64,000 bases of DNA from Pseudonocardia sp. HH130630-07 (GTDB lineage: Bacteria; Actinomycetota; Actinomycetes; Mycobacteriales; Pseudonocardiaceae), in the NCBI RefSeq assembly GCF_001698125.1, contig NZ_CP013854.1:3100001-3164000 (forward strand), written 5' to 3'. Within the stretch, counting starts at the first letter, position 1. Every line of letters starts with the position of its first letter. Positions 49,085-61,357 of this stretch are shown in pieces. Made by a program: the position numbers and the translations under genes. The notes under the pieces are model-generated. The model was given only the letters and a program-made list of their open reading frames with translations. It made no database searches and had not been told where the DNA came from.

Positions 49085-50422
49085 ATGCGTCGCCTCTTCG
49101 GGACAGACGGCGTCCGGGGCCTGGCCAACGGCGAACTCCTCACTCCGGAGTTCGCCGTTGGTGTGTGTGCCTCGGCTGCGCGCACCCTGTCGAACGGTTC
49201 CGGTGGCCGGCCCGTCGCGGTCGTCGGCCGGGACCCGCGGGCCAGCGGCGAGATGCTGGAGTCCGCTGTCGTCGCCGGTCTCACCGCGGCCGGTGCGGAC
49301 GCGATCCGGGTCGGCGTGCTGCCCACCCCCGGTGTCGCGCACCTGGTCGCCGAGACCGGTGCCGACCTCGGTGTGATGATCTCCGCGTCGCACAACCCGA
49401 TGCCCGACAACGGCATCAAGCTCTTCGCCGCCGGCGGCCACAAGCTGCCCGACGACGTCGAGGCCGAGATCGAGCGCGGGCTCGGTGACCCGGCCGCCCG
49501 CCGTCCCACCGGGGACGCGATCGGCCGGGTGTGGGACGCGCCGGACGCGACCAACGTCTACGTCGCGCACCTGCTGTCGGCGGTGCCGGGCTCGCTGGAC
49601 GGTCTCCGGGTGATCGTCGACTGTGCACACGGTGCCGCGTCGGTGGCGGCCCCCGAGGCGTACCGCCAGGCCGGTGCCGAGGTGATCGCGCTCAACGCCG
49701 AGCCGGACGGCCTCAACATCAACGACGGCGTCGGGTCCACCCACCTCGGGCCGCTGCAGGCGGCGGTCCGCGAGCACGGCGCGGATCTCGGCATCACTCA
49801 CGACGGCGACGCCGACCGCTGCCTCGCCGTCGACGGGGCCGGCAACGTCGTGGACGGCGACCGGATCATGGCGGTCCTCGCGCTCGCCATGCGCGACGCC
49901 GGTGAGCTCACCCACGACACCCTCGTCGCGACGGTGATGAGCAACCTCGGCCTGCACCTCGCGATGCAGGCGGCCGGGATCACCCTGGACACCACCAAGG
50001 TCGGCGACCGGTACGTGCTGGAGCGGCTGCGCGAGGGTGGGTTCTCCCTCGGTGGCGAGCAGTCCGGGCACGTCGTGCTGCCGGGCCACGCCACCACCGG
50101 GGACGGCCTGCTCACCGCGCTGCGGCTGATGGCGCGGGTGGCCCGGACCGGGTCGTCGCTGGCCGAGCTGGCGTCGGTCGTGACGCCGCTGCCCCAGGTC
50201 CTGCAGAACGTGGCGGTCGGCGACAAGGACGCCGTCGCCGCGTCGGTCGAGGTGGCCGAGGCCGTCTCGCAGGCGGAGGGGGAGCTGGGCCGGACCGGAC
50301 GGGTGCTGCTGCGCCCCTCGGGCACCGAGCAGCTCGTCCGGGTGATGGTCGAGGCGCCCACCGAGTCCGAGGCGAGCGCCGTCGCCGACCGCCTCGCGAA
50401 GGTCGTCGCCGCCGCGAGCTGA
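49085..50422 (+). CDS. glmM: Phosphoglucosamine mutase
   Basis: 445 residues, [21 protein letters not shown]. The phosphoserine is S102 in [14 protein letters not shown]. The magnesium loop THDGDADRC, the sugar-binding GGEQSGHVV and the phosphate-binding [12 protein letters not shown] are all present. It converts glucosamine-6-phosphate to glucosamine-1-phosphate for UDP-GlcNAc and peptidoglycan. It acts after GlmS, which is encoded 2 kb downstream. Confidence 0.98.
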   Translation: MRRLFGTDGVRGLANGELLTPEFAVGVCASAARTLSNGSGGRPVAVVGRDPRASGEMLESAVVAGLTAAGADAIRVGVLPTPGVAHLVAETGADLGVMISASHNPMPDNGIKLFAAGGHKLPDDVEAEIERGLGDPAARRPTGDAIGRVWDAPDATNVYVAHLLSAVPGSLDGLRVIVDCAHGAASVAAPEAYRQAGAEVIALNAEPDGLNINDGVGSTHLGPLQAAVREHGADLGITHDGDADRCLAVDGAGNVVDGDRIMAVLALAMRDAGELTHDTLVATVMSNLGLHLAMQAAGITLDTTKVGDRYVLERLREGGFSLGGEQSGHVVLPGHATTGDGLLTALRLMARVARTGSSLAELASVVTPLPQVLQNVAVGDKDAVAASVEVAEAVSQAEGELGRTGRVLLRPSGTEQLVRVMVEAPTESEASAVADRLAKVVAAAS

Positions 50423-50427
50423 CCGTT

Positions 50428-50489
50428 CCGCCCGTCGGGCGTGACGTTCCGGCTGCCCCGGCCGCCCGGACGTGACGCCCGACGGGCGG
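50428..50489 (+). terminator. Terminator after glmM
   Basis: CCGCCCGTCGGGCGT (50428-50442) pairs perfectly over 15 bp with ACGCCCGACGGGCGG (50475-50489); inner pairing ACGTTCCGG/CCGGACGT continues the stem. It begins 5 bp after the stop. Confidence 0.8.
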
Positions 50490-50560
50490 CCGGTTCCCGA
50501 TCGTGAACCGGCTGCTGTGATGCGGGCCGCTCCGGGACGGTGGCGGTGCACTCTTGGGCC

Positions 50561-50845
50561 ATGGGTGCCGACGTGCAGCGTGACCCCGACCGGCTGGAGC
50601 GGGCCGCCGCCCGTCTCCGGCACGCCGCCGCGGACCTGCGGACCGACGCCGGCGCCGCGACCGCCGGGTCCGGCACCGCGGCCCGGCTGATCGCCGACGA
50701 GCTGGACTCGCTGGCCGCCACCGCCGCCCACACGGCCACCACCACCCGCGACACCGACACCGCCACGGCTGTCCGGCTCCGCGACGGGATCGAGCGGCAC
50801 CGGGACGCCCCGGGCGGGGCGGGACCGTGCACCCCGATCCCGTGA
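50561..50845 (+). CDS. Small hypothetical protein, helical (WXG100-like size)
   Basis: 94 residues, MGADVQRDPDRLERAAARLRHAAADLRTDAG, Ala/Arg/Thr-rich and probably two helices. Size and helicity resemble WXG100-type proteins but no WXG turn is present. Its location between glmM and glmS matches small conserved hypotheticals in mycobacteria (Rv3440c/Rv3439c). It overlaps the next gene by 19 bp in another frame. Start tentative; no ribosome-binding site is seen, and CACTCT lies 6 nt upstream. Confidence 0.55.
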   Translation: MGADVQRDPDRLERAAARLRHAAADLRTDAGAATAGSGTAARLIADELDSLAATAAHTATTTRDTDTATAVRLRDGIERHRDAPGGAGPCTPIP

Positions 50846-51561
50846 CGGCCACCGCCGAGGAACAGGGCGCCGCGTTGCGACGGCTGGTGGGGCGGCTGGA
50901 CGAGACCGCGGCCGTCCTGGCGGGGGTGCGGTCCGGAACCCCGTGGGACGACGCCAGGGGCCGCGAGTGGGGCGACCGGCTCGACCTGGTCCGGCGGGCG
51001 GTCCGGCGGCTGGCGGACGACGTGCTGGCCGACGCGGTCGCGATCGGCGCGGGAGCCGACGACCCGGCAGCCGACGACCCGGTAGCGGGGTACGAGCCCC
51101 GGGACGGTTCGCCCGCGCCGGTGCCGCCGGCGCGGTGGGTGTGGCCGGGGAACGATCCGGCGTCACCCGGGTACGGGGTGTGGCCGGATCGGTCCCCGGC
51201 ACCACCGGGACCCGGTGCACCGGCCGGGACCGGCCGGCTACCGCCGGGGTACGAGGCGCTGCCACCGGAGTGCGGCGCGGAGGACGGGCACGATCCGGTG
51301 CCTCCGGGCCACGGCACCGTGCACGGGCCCGGCGCGGTGCCGCCGGGCCGCGGCCCGAGGGACCGGCGTACCGCGCACGACCCGGACGGTGGCCAGGGGC
51401 CCGCGGAGCAGCCACCGGGCACCGTCGAACCGGACACGTCCGGGATGCCGCCGCCCGGCCCGCCCGGGATCCGCACGACGGAGCATCGTGGGGTGGTCGC
51501 GCCGCTGCTCCCGCCGATGACGGAGCCGATCGAGCCGGGCCCGCCCACCAGCGGTCCGTGA
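50827..51561 (+). CDS. Hypothetical protein with Pro/Gly-rich C-terminus
   Basis: 244 residues, GTG start. The first 80 residues are helical (EEQGAALRRLVGRLDETAAVLAGVRSGTPWDDARGREWGDRLDLV) and contain SGTPWDDARGREW, a conserved-looking loop. The rest is disordered and Pro/Gly/Asp-rich. Probably co-transcribed with the preceding gene. The tail resembles those of proteins near ESX loci. No function can be assigned. Confidence 0.55.
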   Translation: MHPDPVTATAEEQGAALRRLVGRLDETAAVLAGVRSGTPWDDARGREWGDRLDLVRRAVRRLADDVLADAVAIGAGADDPAADDPVAGYEPRDGSPAPVPPARWVWPGNDPASPGYGVWPDRSPAPPGPGAPAGTGRLPPGYEALPPECGAEDGHDPVPPGHGTVHGPGAVPPGRGPRDRRTAHDPDGGQGPAEQPPGTVEPDTSGMPPPGPPGIRTTEHRGVVAPLLPPMTEPIEPGPPTSGP

Positions 51562-51572
51562 GCCGGGGTGCC

Positions 51573-52463
51573 TCAGCCGCCGGTACCGAGCAGGCTCGGC
51601 GACTCCCCGGTCTCCTCGCCGGCCTCCGGCGCCATCGGCTCGATGACCGGGGCGCCCGGCACCGAGCCCGAGGTCAGAACGGACACCCGCTTCTCGCCGA
51701 GCAGCTCCTGCATGAGGAACGCGGTCACCAGCGCCCGGGTGATCTTGCGCGTGCGGTGCTGCTGACGGTTCTGCAGCAGCACGCTCGACCAGTGCCTGCC
51801 CTCGCAGAAGCCCAGGTGACCGGCCTTCTCGATGCGCCGGATCGTGACGTCGGCCCCGGCCTCGCGCTGTGCGGCGGCGATCCGCTCGGCGTGTCCCTCG
51901 GACGGGGCGAGCGAGTCCACCGCGGCGGCGAGGTGCAGGGTGGGCGTCAGCACCCGCCCGGCCGCCTCGACGGCCGACGGCGCGATCTCCGACGCGGCCA
52001 GCGTCACCAGCGCGCCCAGCCGTTCCCGGCGGTCCGCGGCCAGCACCGCGGCGCCACCGCCGGTGCCGTGCCCGATCAGGGCGGTGTGCCGGGCGTCGAC
52101 GGTGATCCGGCCGTCGCCGAGCCGGACGCCGACGCAGACGTCCAGCACCGTGGACAGGTCGGCGGAGAACCGGGACATGCTGGGGACCGGACCGCGCTGC
52201 GTGTTCGGCGCGGCGGCCACGAATCCCCAGGTCGCCAGGTGCCGCAGCAGCTCGTGGTACCGCCGGACCGGTTGCAGCCAGGCGTGCCCGAGCACCACCG
52301 CGGGGAGCTGGTAGCCCTGCTCGGGGGTGTAGACGATCCCGGGCAGCCCGACCAGCCCGAGATCACCGAACCGGACCCGGTTCGGGCCCGGCCGGGAGAG
52401 CACGCCGAGGGCGTCGCGGGCCCCCTTCATCGACGGGGGGCGGGTCACATCGCTCCGGGCCAC
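51573..52463 (-). CDS. Alpha/beta hydrolase-fold protein, nucleophile serine replaced
   Basis: 296 residues from a GTG at 52463, preceded by TACCGT and a 6-nt spacer; a second GTG (52448) and an ATG (52430) are also in frame. The fold resembles dienelactone hydrolase/cutinase-like lipases (PGIVYTPEQGYQLPAVVLGHAWLQP). The expected GHSxGG elbow reads GHGTGG, so position 133 is glycine rather than the catalytic serine. The acid and histidine regions (DSLAPSEGH, KAGHLGF) remain. Possibly non-catalytic. Its place between glmM and glmS matches Rv3438 in M. tuberculosis. Confidence 0.75.
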   Translation of the reverse strand: MARSDVTRPPSMKGARDALGVLSRPGPNRVRFGDLGLVGLPGIVYTPEQGYQLPAVVLGHAWLQPVRRYHELLRHLATWGFVAAAPNTQRGPVPSMSRFSADLSTVLDVCVGVRLGDGRITVDARHTALIGHGTGGGAAVLAADRRERLGALVTLAASEIAPSAVEAAGRVLTPTLHLAAAVDSLAPSEGHAERIAAAQREAGADVTIRRIEKAGHLGFCEGRHWSSVLLQNRQQHRTRKITRALVTAFLMQELLGEKRVSVLTSGSVPGAPVIEPMAPEAGEETGESPSLLGTGG

Positions 52464-52567
52464 GCAGGCACGGTACCGGGGCTGGTCACACCCCGCCCGG
52501 CTCCCGCTACCCGGTCGGCGTGGCGCCGCTCGCACCCGGTGCCGCGGGGGCGCCGTCCGGACGTCGA

Positions 52568-52573
52568 TACGCT
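52568..52573 (+). promoter_or_regulatory. -10 box for a leaderless glmS transcript
   Basis: TACGCT lies 7 nt before the ATG of glmS; no ribosome-binding site and no room for a glmS ribozyme between the box and the start. Confidence 0.5.
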
Positions 52574-52580
52574 CGCCGTC

Positions 52581-54455
52581 ATGTGTGGCATCGTCGGTTA
52601 CGTCGGTCATCGCCCCGCACTCGACGTCGTCGTCGGGGGGCTCCGTCGTCTGGAGTACCGGGGGTACGACTCGGCCGGTGTGGCGCTCCCGATCGGCGGG
52701 GAGCTGCTGGTCGAGCGCCGGGCCGGGGCCCTGGCGAACCTGGAGGCCCGCCTGGACGAGGTCGGCCGGGACCGGTTCGTGGGCACGACGGGCATCGGGC
52801 ACACCCGCTGGGCCACGCACGGGCCGCCGAGCGACCGCAACGCGCACCCGCACCGGTCCTCCGACGGCGCGGTCGCGGTCGTCCACAACGGCATCATCGA
52901 GAACTTCCTGGAGCTGCGGGCCGAGCTGGAGGCGCGCGGCATCTGGGCCGAGTCCGACACCGACACCGAGACGGCCGCGCACCTGGTCGGGCTGGCGTTC
53001 GCGGGTGAGCTGGCCGGGGCCGAGGACGCCGCCGGGGACCTGACCGCGGCCGTCCGGGTCGTCGCCCGCCGGCTGGAGGGCGCGTTCACCCTGGTGGTCA
53101 CGCACGCCGACGACCCGGACCGGGTCGTCGCCGCCCGCCGCAACTCCCCGCTGGTGCTCGGCCTCGGCGACGGCGAGACCTTCCTCGCCTCCGACGTCGC
53201 GGCCTTCATCGAGTACACCCGCTCGGCGGTCGAGCTCGGCCAGGACCAGATCGTCACCATCACCCGCGACGGCTACGCGGTCACCGGGTTCGACGGCGGC
53301 GCGGCCGAGGTCAACCCGTTCGAGGTGACCTGGGACCTGGCCGCCGCGGAGAAGGGCGGCCACGACTACTTCATGCTGAAGGAGATCGAGGAGCAGCCGA
53401 CCGCGATCGCCGACACCCTGCGCGGGCACCTCGTCGACGGCCGGATCGTGCTCGACGAGCAGCGGCTCACCGACCAGGACCTGCGCGACGTCGACAAGGT
53501 CTTCGTCATCGCCTGCGGTACCGCCTACCACTCCGGGCTGCTCGCGAAGTACGCCATCGAGCACTGGACCCGGCTCCCGGTGGAGATCGAGCTGGCGAGC
53601 GAGTTCCGCTACCGGGACCCGGTGCTCGACCGCTCGACGCTGGTCGTCGCGATCTCCCAGTCCGGGGAGACCGCCGACACCCTGGAGGCACTGCGGCACG
53701 CCAAGGACCAGAAGGCGCGGGTGCTGGCGATCTGCAACACGAACGGTGCGCAGATCCCGCGCGAGTCCGACGCGGTGATCTACACCCACGCCGGGCCGGA
53801 GATCGGTGTCGCGGCCACCAAGACCTTCACCGCCCAGGTCGCGGCGAACTACCTGGTCGGGCTGGCCCTCGCGCAGGCCCGCGGCACCAAGTACCCGGAC
53901 GAGGTGGTCCGCGAGTTCGAGGCGCTGGAGGCCACCCCGGCCGCGGTGGCCGAGGTGCTGGAGTCGCTCGGCGAGGCGCGGGCGCTCGGGCAGCTGCTCG
54001 CGCCGTCCAAGGCCGTGCTGTTCCTCGGGCGCCACGTCGGCTACCCGGTCGCGCTGGAGGGTGCGCTCAAGCTCAAGGAACTCGCCTACATGCACGCCGA
54101 GGCGTTCGCCGCCGGTGAGCTGAAGCACGGCCCGATCGCGCTGATCGAGCAGGACCTGCCGGTCGTCGTCGTGATGCCGTCGCCGAAGGGCCGGGCGGTG
54201 CTGCACTCGAAGCTGCTGTCCAACATCCAGGAGATCAAGGCCCGCGGTGCGCGGACCGTGGTGATCGCCGAGACCGGTGACGAGACGGTGCGCCCGTTCG
54301 CCGACCACCTCTTCGAGCTGCCCGCGGTGCCGACCCTGCTGCAGCCGCTGGTCGCGACGATCCCGCTGCAGGTGATCGCGGCCGAGATCGCCAGGGCCCG
54401 CGGCTACGACGTCGACAAGCCCCGCAACCTCGCGAAGTCGGTCACGGTGGAGTGA
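52581..54455 (+). CDS. glmS: Glutamine--fructose-6-phosphate aminotransferase (isomerizing)
   Basis: 624 residues, MCGIVGYVGHRPALDVVVGGLRRLEYRGYDSAG. C2 is the glutaminase nucleophile, processed to the N-terminus. Two SIS domains follow (ACGTAYHSGLLAKY and FLGRHVGYPVALEGALKLKEL), ending DKPRNLAKSVTVE with the catalytic lysine. It makes glucosamine-6-phosphate, the first step of UDP-GlcNAc synthesis. Apparently leaderless. Confidence 0.98.
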   Translation: MCGIVGYVGHRPALDVVVGGLRRLEYRGYDSAGVALPIGGELLVERRAGALANLEARLDEVGRDRFVGTTGIGHTRWATHGPPSDRNAHPHRSSDGAVAVVHNGIIENFLELRAELEARGIWAESDTDTETAAHLVGLAFAGELAGAEDAAGDLTAAVRVVARRLEGAFTLVVTHADDPDRVVAARRNSPLVLGLGDGETFLASDVAAFIEYTRSAVELGQDQIVTITRDGYAVTGFDGGAAEVNPFEVTWDLAAAEKGGHDYFMLKEIEEQPTAIADTLRGHLVDGRIVLDEQRLTDQDLRDVDKVFVIACGTAYHSGLLAKYAIEHWTRLPVEIELASEFRYRDPVLDRSTLVVAISQSGETADTLEALRHAKDQKARVLAICNTNGAQIPRESDAVIYTHAGPEIGVAATKTFTAQVAANYLVGLALAQARGTKYPDEVVREFEALEATPAAVAEVLESLGEARALGQLLAPSKAVLFLGRHVGYPVALEGALKLKELAYMHAEAFAAGELKHGPIALIEQDLPVVVVMPSPKGRAVLHSKLLSNIQEIKARGARTVVIAETGDETVRPFADHLFELPAVPTLLQPLVATIPLQVIAAEIARARGYDVDKPRNLAKSVTVE

Positions 54456-54540
54456 GCCCGGGCCCGCTCACGGGTTCCGGCGACGCTCGCGCGATCGCGT
54501 GCGCGTCCACGGATCCGGTGAGCGGACCGGGGTGAGCCAC

Positions 54541-54546
54541 TAGCCT
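54541..54546 (+). promoter_or_regulatory. -10 box for a leaderless NAD(P)HX repair gene
   Basis: TAGCCT lies exactly 7 nt before the ATG at 54554; no ribosome-binding site. Confidence 0.45.
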
Positions 54547-54553
54547 GCTGGGC

Positions 54554-57596
<3,043 letters not shown>

Positions 57597-57600
57597 GCCC

Positions 57601-57654
57601 GGTCCGGCCCCGGGACCGATCGGTACTGGTCCGGACCCGGGACCGATCGGTACC
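57601..57654. repeat. 27-bp direct repeat between argG and alr
   Basis: Two adjacent units (57601-57627 and 57628-57654) matching at 25 of 27 positions. Each contains GGGACC and the palindrome ACCGATCGGT; the two palindromes (57615-57624 and 57642-57651) can pair with each other. Could be an operator pair or the argG terminator. Confidence 0.6.
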
Positions 57655-57691
57655 GGACCGGACGGTCGTTACGGGATGCGATGATCGGGCC

Positions 57692-58903
57692 GTGCTGCCA
57701 GCGATCGAACCCGACCCCGGCGCCGGTGCCGTGGCCTCCCCGGCCGCCGGGCCCCGCGCCGAGGCCGTGATCGACACCGGCGCGGTACGGCACAACGTCC
57801 GGTACCTGTCCGGTCTGGCCGGGGGTTCCGGCGCCGCCACGATGGTCGTCGTCAAGGCCGACGGCTACGGGCACGGCGCGGAGCGCATCGCCCGGGCGGC
57901 GCTGACCGCGGGGGCGGACCGGCTCGGCGTCGCCACCCTGGACGAGGCGCTCGCGCTGCGCGCGGCCGGGATCGACGCGCCGGTGCTGTCCTGGCTGCAC
58001 CTGCCGGACGAGGACTTCGCCGCCGCCGTCGCCGCGGGGGTGGACCTGTCGGTGTCGTCCCGGGAGCACCTGGCCGCGGTGCTCGCCGGGGCCCGTGCCG
58101 CGGGGCGCCCGGTGCGGCTGCACCTCAAGGCCGACACCGGCCTGTCCCGCAACGGCTGTCCGCCCGGCGAGTGGCCGGGCCTGGTCGACGACGCCGTCGC
58201 CGCTGCGGTCGACGGGACCGCCGAGCTGGCCGCGGTCTGGTCGCACCTCGCGCGGGCCGACGAGCCGGGGGACCCCAGCATCGACGCCCAGGCCGAGCGG
58301 CTGCGGTCCGCCGTCGCGCACGTCCGGGGCCGCGGGATCACCCCGCTGGTGCACCTGGCGAACTCGGCGGCCACCCTGACCCGCCCGGACCTGCACCTCG
58401 ACGTCGTGCGGGCCGGGATCGCGGTCTACGGGCTGGACCCCGTGGCCCGGCCGCAGGACAGCCCGCTGCGCCCGGTGATGACGGTGCGCGGCCGGATCGC
58501 CCTGGTCAAGACGGTCGCCGCCGGCGAGGGCGTGTCCTACGGCCACGAGTGGGTCGCGCCGGGGCCGCGGGTGCTGGCGCTGGTCCCGCTCGGCTACGCC
58601 GACGGGGTCCCGCGCCGGAGCAACGACCGGGGCCGGATGCGGGTCCTGGTCGCGGGCGCCGACCGCCCGGTCGTCGGGCGGGTGTGCATGGACCAGTTCG
58701 TCGTCGACTGCGGGGCACCGGGCGAGCTCGGCGTCGCCGCCGGGGACCAGGTCGAGCTGTTCGGCACCGGGACCACGGGCGGGCCGACCGCCCAGGAGTG
58801 GGCCGACGAGCTCGGCACCATCCACTACGAGATCGTCACCGGCATCTCGGGGCGGGTGCGCCGCACGGTGCCCCCCACCGGTGCCGACGGGAGGGACCGA
58901 TGA
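57692..58903 (+). CDS. alr: Alanine racemase
   Basis: 403 residues, GTG start. The PLP lysine is K55 in VVKADGYGHG and the second catalytic base is Y283 in VSYGHEW. A roughly 20-residue Ala/Pro extension precedes AEAVIDTGAVRHNVRYL. It makes D-alanine for peptidoglycan. The weaker box GATGAT lies 6 nt before the start. The stop overlaps the next gene (ATGA). Confidence 0.96.
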   Translation: MLPAIEPDPGAGAVASPAAGPRAEAVIDTGAVRHNVRYLSGLAGGSGAATMVVVKADGYGHGAERIARAALTAGADRLGVATLDEALALRAAGIDAPVLSWLHLPDEDFAAAVAAGVDLSVSSREHLAAVLAGARAAGRPVRLHLKADTGLSRNGCPPGEWPGLVDDAVAAAVDGTAELAAVWSHLARADEPGDPSIDAQAERLRSAVAHVRGRGITPLVHLANSAATLTRPDLHLDVVRAGIAVYGLDPVARPQDSPLRPVMTVRGRIALVKTVAAGEGVSYGHEWVAPGPRVLALVPLGYADGVPRRSNDRGRMRVLVAGADRPVVGRVCMDQFVVDCGAPGELGVAAGDQVELFGTGTTGGPTAQEWADELGTIHYEIVTGISGRVRRTVPPTGADGRDR

Positions 58904-60168
58904 GCCGCAGGGGCTGGACGGTCGCCGGCGTCGCCGGTGGCCTGGTCGGCGCGGCGGGCGCCGTGGCCGGTGCCGGGGTGGCCGCGCAACGGCGCAAGAT
59001 CGCCGCGGCGCGGCAGAGCCTGGCGACCGAGATGGCCGAGCACGGCGGGCTGCCGCCGGCCGGGTGGGCCGGCGAGGAGAGCTCGGTGACCGCCGACGAC
59101 GGCGTCCGCCTGGCCTGCGAGGAGGTCGGGCCGGCGGACGGCACGGCCCCGCTGCTGACCGTCGTGCTGGTGCACGGGTTCGCGCTGGACCGGCGGACCT
59201 GGCAGGAGCAGCGCGAGTTCCTGGCCCTGCTGTCCGGCCCGTCGGTCCGCACGGTCCTCTACGACCAGCGCAGCCACGGCCGGTCCGAGCGGGCCCCGCA
59301 GGACAGCTGCACGATCGAGCAGCTCGGCCGGGACCTCGACGCGGTGATCCGCGCCCTCGCCCCGGAGGGCCCGCTGGTGCTGGTCTCGCACTCGATGGGC
59401 GGGATGACGGTGATGGCGCTCGCCGAGCAGCACCCGGAGCTGTTCCACGAGCGGGTCGCCGGGGTCGCGCTGGTGTCGACCTCGACCGGGGAGATGGCGT
59501 CGTCCGGGCTGCCCGGCACGTTCCTGTCCCGGCGCAACCCGGTCATCCGGACGCTGGCCGGGCTCGCCGCCTGGCAGCCGAACCTGGTCGAGAGCGGGCG
59601 GCGCGCGCTCGGCGACGTCATCTGGGCGATCACCAAGCGGTTCGCCTACGGCGACCGGCAGGTCGACCCGCGGATGGTCGACCTGGTCGACACCATGATC
59701 GACTCGAACGCGGTGGGGGCGCTCACCGACTTCGTCGACACCCTCGGCACGCACGACCGGCTCGCGGCCCTGCCCGGGCTGTCCGGCGCCGAGGTGCTGG
59801 TGCTGGCCGGTGACGCCGACCGGATCATCCCGTACCGGCGCTCCGAGGTGATCGCCGAGGCGATCCCGACCGCGCGGCTGGTCCGGCTGCACGGCGTCGG
59901 GCACATGCCGATGCTGGAGCAGCCCGACACCGTCGACGACGAGCTCGGCGACCTCATCGAGCGGAGCATGGAACGCACCGGCACCGACCGCTTCCGGCTC
60001 ACCCGCCCGCCGCACCGCTCGATGCGCCGGGCCGGCCGCGGCGCCGGGGAGACCGACGAGCAGGCGGACGGCCGCGGCGGCAGCCGTCGCCGCCGGGGCG
60101 GGCCGCTCCGCGGTGGACGGGTGCGCGAGGGCCGCACCGGTGCACGGGCCCGGCGGGACGGGTCGTGA
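58900..60168 (+). CDS. Alpha/beta hydrolase, membrane-anchored
   Basis: 422 residues from the ATG at 58900 (GGAGGGA upstream; ATGA overlap with alr). An N-terminal hydrophobic segment (AGVAGGLVGAAGAVAGAGVAA) may anchor it. Catalytic elements: VLVHGFALDRRTW, S165 in SHSMGGMT, D in LAGDADRIIP, H in GVGHMPMLE. The last 60 residues are Arg/Gly-rich. This hydrolase sits between alr and tsaE in many actinobacteria; the substrate is unknown. Overlaps tsaE by 4 bp. Confidence 0.88.
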   Translation: MSRRGWTVAGVAGGLVGAAGAVAGAGVAAQRRKIAAARQSLATEMAEHGGLPPAGWAGEESSVTADDGVRLACEEVGPADGTAPLLTVVLVHGFALDRRTWQEQREFLALLSGPSVRTVLYDQRSHGRSERAPQDSCTIEQLGRDLDAVIRALAPEGPLVLVSHSMGGMTVMALAEQHPELFHERVAGVALVSTSTGEMASSGLPGTFLSRRNPVIRTLAGLAAWQPNLVESGRRALGDVIWAITKRFAYGDRQVDPRMVDLVDTMIDSNAVGALTDFVDTLGTHDRLAALPGLSGAEVLVLAGDADRIIPYRRSEVIAEAIPTARLVRLHGVGHMPMLEQPDTVDDELGDLIERSMERTGTDRFRLTRPPHRSMRRAGRGAGETDEQADGRGGSRRRRGGPLRGGRVREGRTGARARRDGS

Positions 60169-60641
60169 TCCCCGGTACCGGGGCCGGGCCGCTGCGCCGC
60201 GAGCTGCCGACCGTCACCGACACCGAGGCGTTCGGGGCGGAGCTCGGCCGCGACCTCGTCGCCGGGGACCTGGTGCTGCTCACCGGCCCGCTCGGCGCGG
60301 GGAAGACCGCGCTGGTCCGGGGCCTGGCCCGTGAGCTCGGCGTGACCGGGTCCGTCGCGTCGCCGACGTTCGTGATCGCCCGCGAGCACCCGCCGTCCGG
60401 CACCGGCCCGGCGCTGGTGCACGTCGACGCCTACCGGCTCGGTGGTCCGGACGGGTCGGTGGACGTGGCGGCCGAGCTCGACGATCTGGACCTGGACACC
60501 GAGCTGGACCGGGCGGTGGTCGTCGTCGAGTGGGGGGCCGGGGTCGCGGACCGGCTCGCCGAGCAGGCGGTCGAGGTCGTCCTGGAGCGCCGCGACGACG
60601 AGACCCGGGTCGCCACCCTGCGCCGGACGGCGCGCCCGTAG
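60165..60641 (+). CDS. tsaE: tRNA threonylcarbamoyladenosine biosynthesis ATPase TsaE
   Basis: 158 residues, GTG start in a GTGA overlap with the hydrolase. P-loop GPLGAGKTALVRGLARELG, SPTFVIAREHP, and the HVDAYRLGG motif. It works with TsaB and TsaD to attach threonylcarbamoyl to A37 of ANN-decoding tRNAs. The first 15 residues may not be part of the protein. Confidence 0.95.
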   Translation: MIPGTGAGPLRRELPTVTDTEAFGAELGRDLVAGDLVLLTGPLGAGKTALVRGLARELGVTGSVASPTFVIAREHPPSGTGPALVHVDAYRLGGPDGSVDVAAELDDLDLDTELDRAVVVVEWGAGVADRLAEQAVEVVLERRDDETRVATLRRTARP

Positions 60642-60644
60642 GCT
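60639..60644 (+). promoter_or_regulatory. -10 box for a leaderless tsaB transcript
   Basis: TAGGCT overlaps the end of tsaE (its last codon and stop) and lies 8 nt before the tsaB GTG. It could give an internal leaderless transcript. Confidence 0.35.
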
Positions 60645-60652
60645 CGGCGACC

Positions 60653-61357
60653 GTGCTGGTACTGGCCCTGGACACCGCGACGACCGTCGTCACCGCCGGA
60701 CTGGTCGAGCTGCCCGCGGACGGTCCCGCGACGGCGCTGGCCGTCCGCGCGCACGACGGCCGCAAGCACGGCGAGCTGCTCGTGCCCGCCGTCCGCGCGC
60801 TCTGCGCCGAGGCCGGGCGGGCGCTGCAGGAGGTGGACGCGGTCGTCGTCGGTGCGGGGCCGGGGCCGTTCACCGGGCTGCGGGTCGGGATCGCCTCGGC
60901 GCTGGCGCTGGGGCACGCCCTCGACGCGCCGGTGCACGGCGTCTGCTCGCACGACGCGATCGCGCTGGCCGCGGCCGGGATCGCCGAGCCCGGCGCCGCG
61001 GACCCGCGGACGGGCCCGGACAACCTGCTGGTGGTGACGGACGCGCGGCGCCGCGAGGTCTACTGGGCGGCCTACGATCCCGCGGCCCGGCGGCTGAGCG
61101 GCCCCGCCGTCGAGCCGCCCGCCGCGCTCGCCGCCCGGCTGCCGGAGCTGGCCGTCGGCACGGTCGTCGGGGACCCGGGGTTCGCCGGGCCGCTCGGTGT
61201 CCCGGTCGGCGGGCCCGCCGCGCCGACGCCCGGGGGCCTGGTCGGGGTGGCCGCGGCCGCGCTGCGCGCCGGGCGTCCCCCGGCCCCGGTGGAGCCGCTC
61301 TACCTGCGCCGGCCGGACGCGGTCGAACCGACCGGGCGCAAGCGCGTCACCGCATGA
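60653..61357 (+). CDS. tsaB: tRNA threonylcarbamoyladenosine biosynthesis protein TsaB
   Basis: 234 residues, MLVLALDTATTVVTAGLVELPADGP, an ASKHA-fold TsaD-like dimer partner with GAGPGPFTGLRVGIASA. It has no iron-binding motif, as expected for TsaB. It scaffolds TsaD and TsaE. The stop overlaps the rimI ATG. Confidence 0.95.
   Translation: MLVLALDTATTVVTAGLVELPADGPATALAVRAHDGRKHGELLVPAVRALCAEAGRALQEVDAVVVGAGPGPFTGLRVGIASALALGHALDAPVHGVCSHDAIALAAAGIAEPGAADPRTGPDNLLVVTDARRREVYWAAYDPAARRLSGPAVEPPAALAARLPELAVGTVVGDPGFAGPLGVPVGGPAAPTPGGLVGVAAAALRAGRPPAPVEPLYLRRPDAVEPTGRKRVTA

Noticed and set aside
52464..52580. glmS ribozyme upstream of glmS
   Set aside because: The 117-bp gap also holds the divergent start of the hydrolase-like gene, and the -10 box lies 7 nt from the glmS ATG, leaving no transcribed leader.
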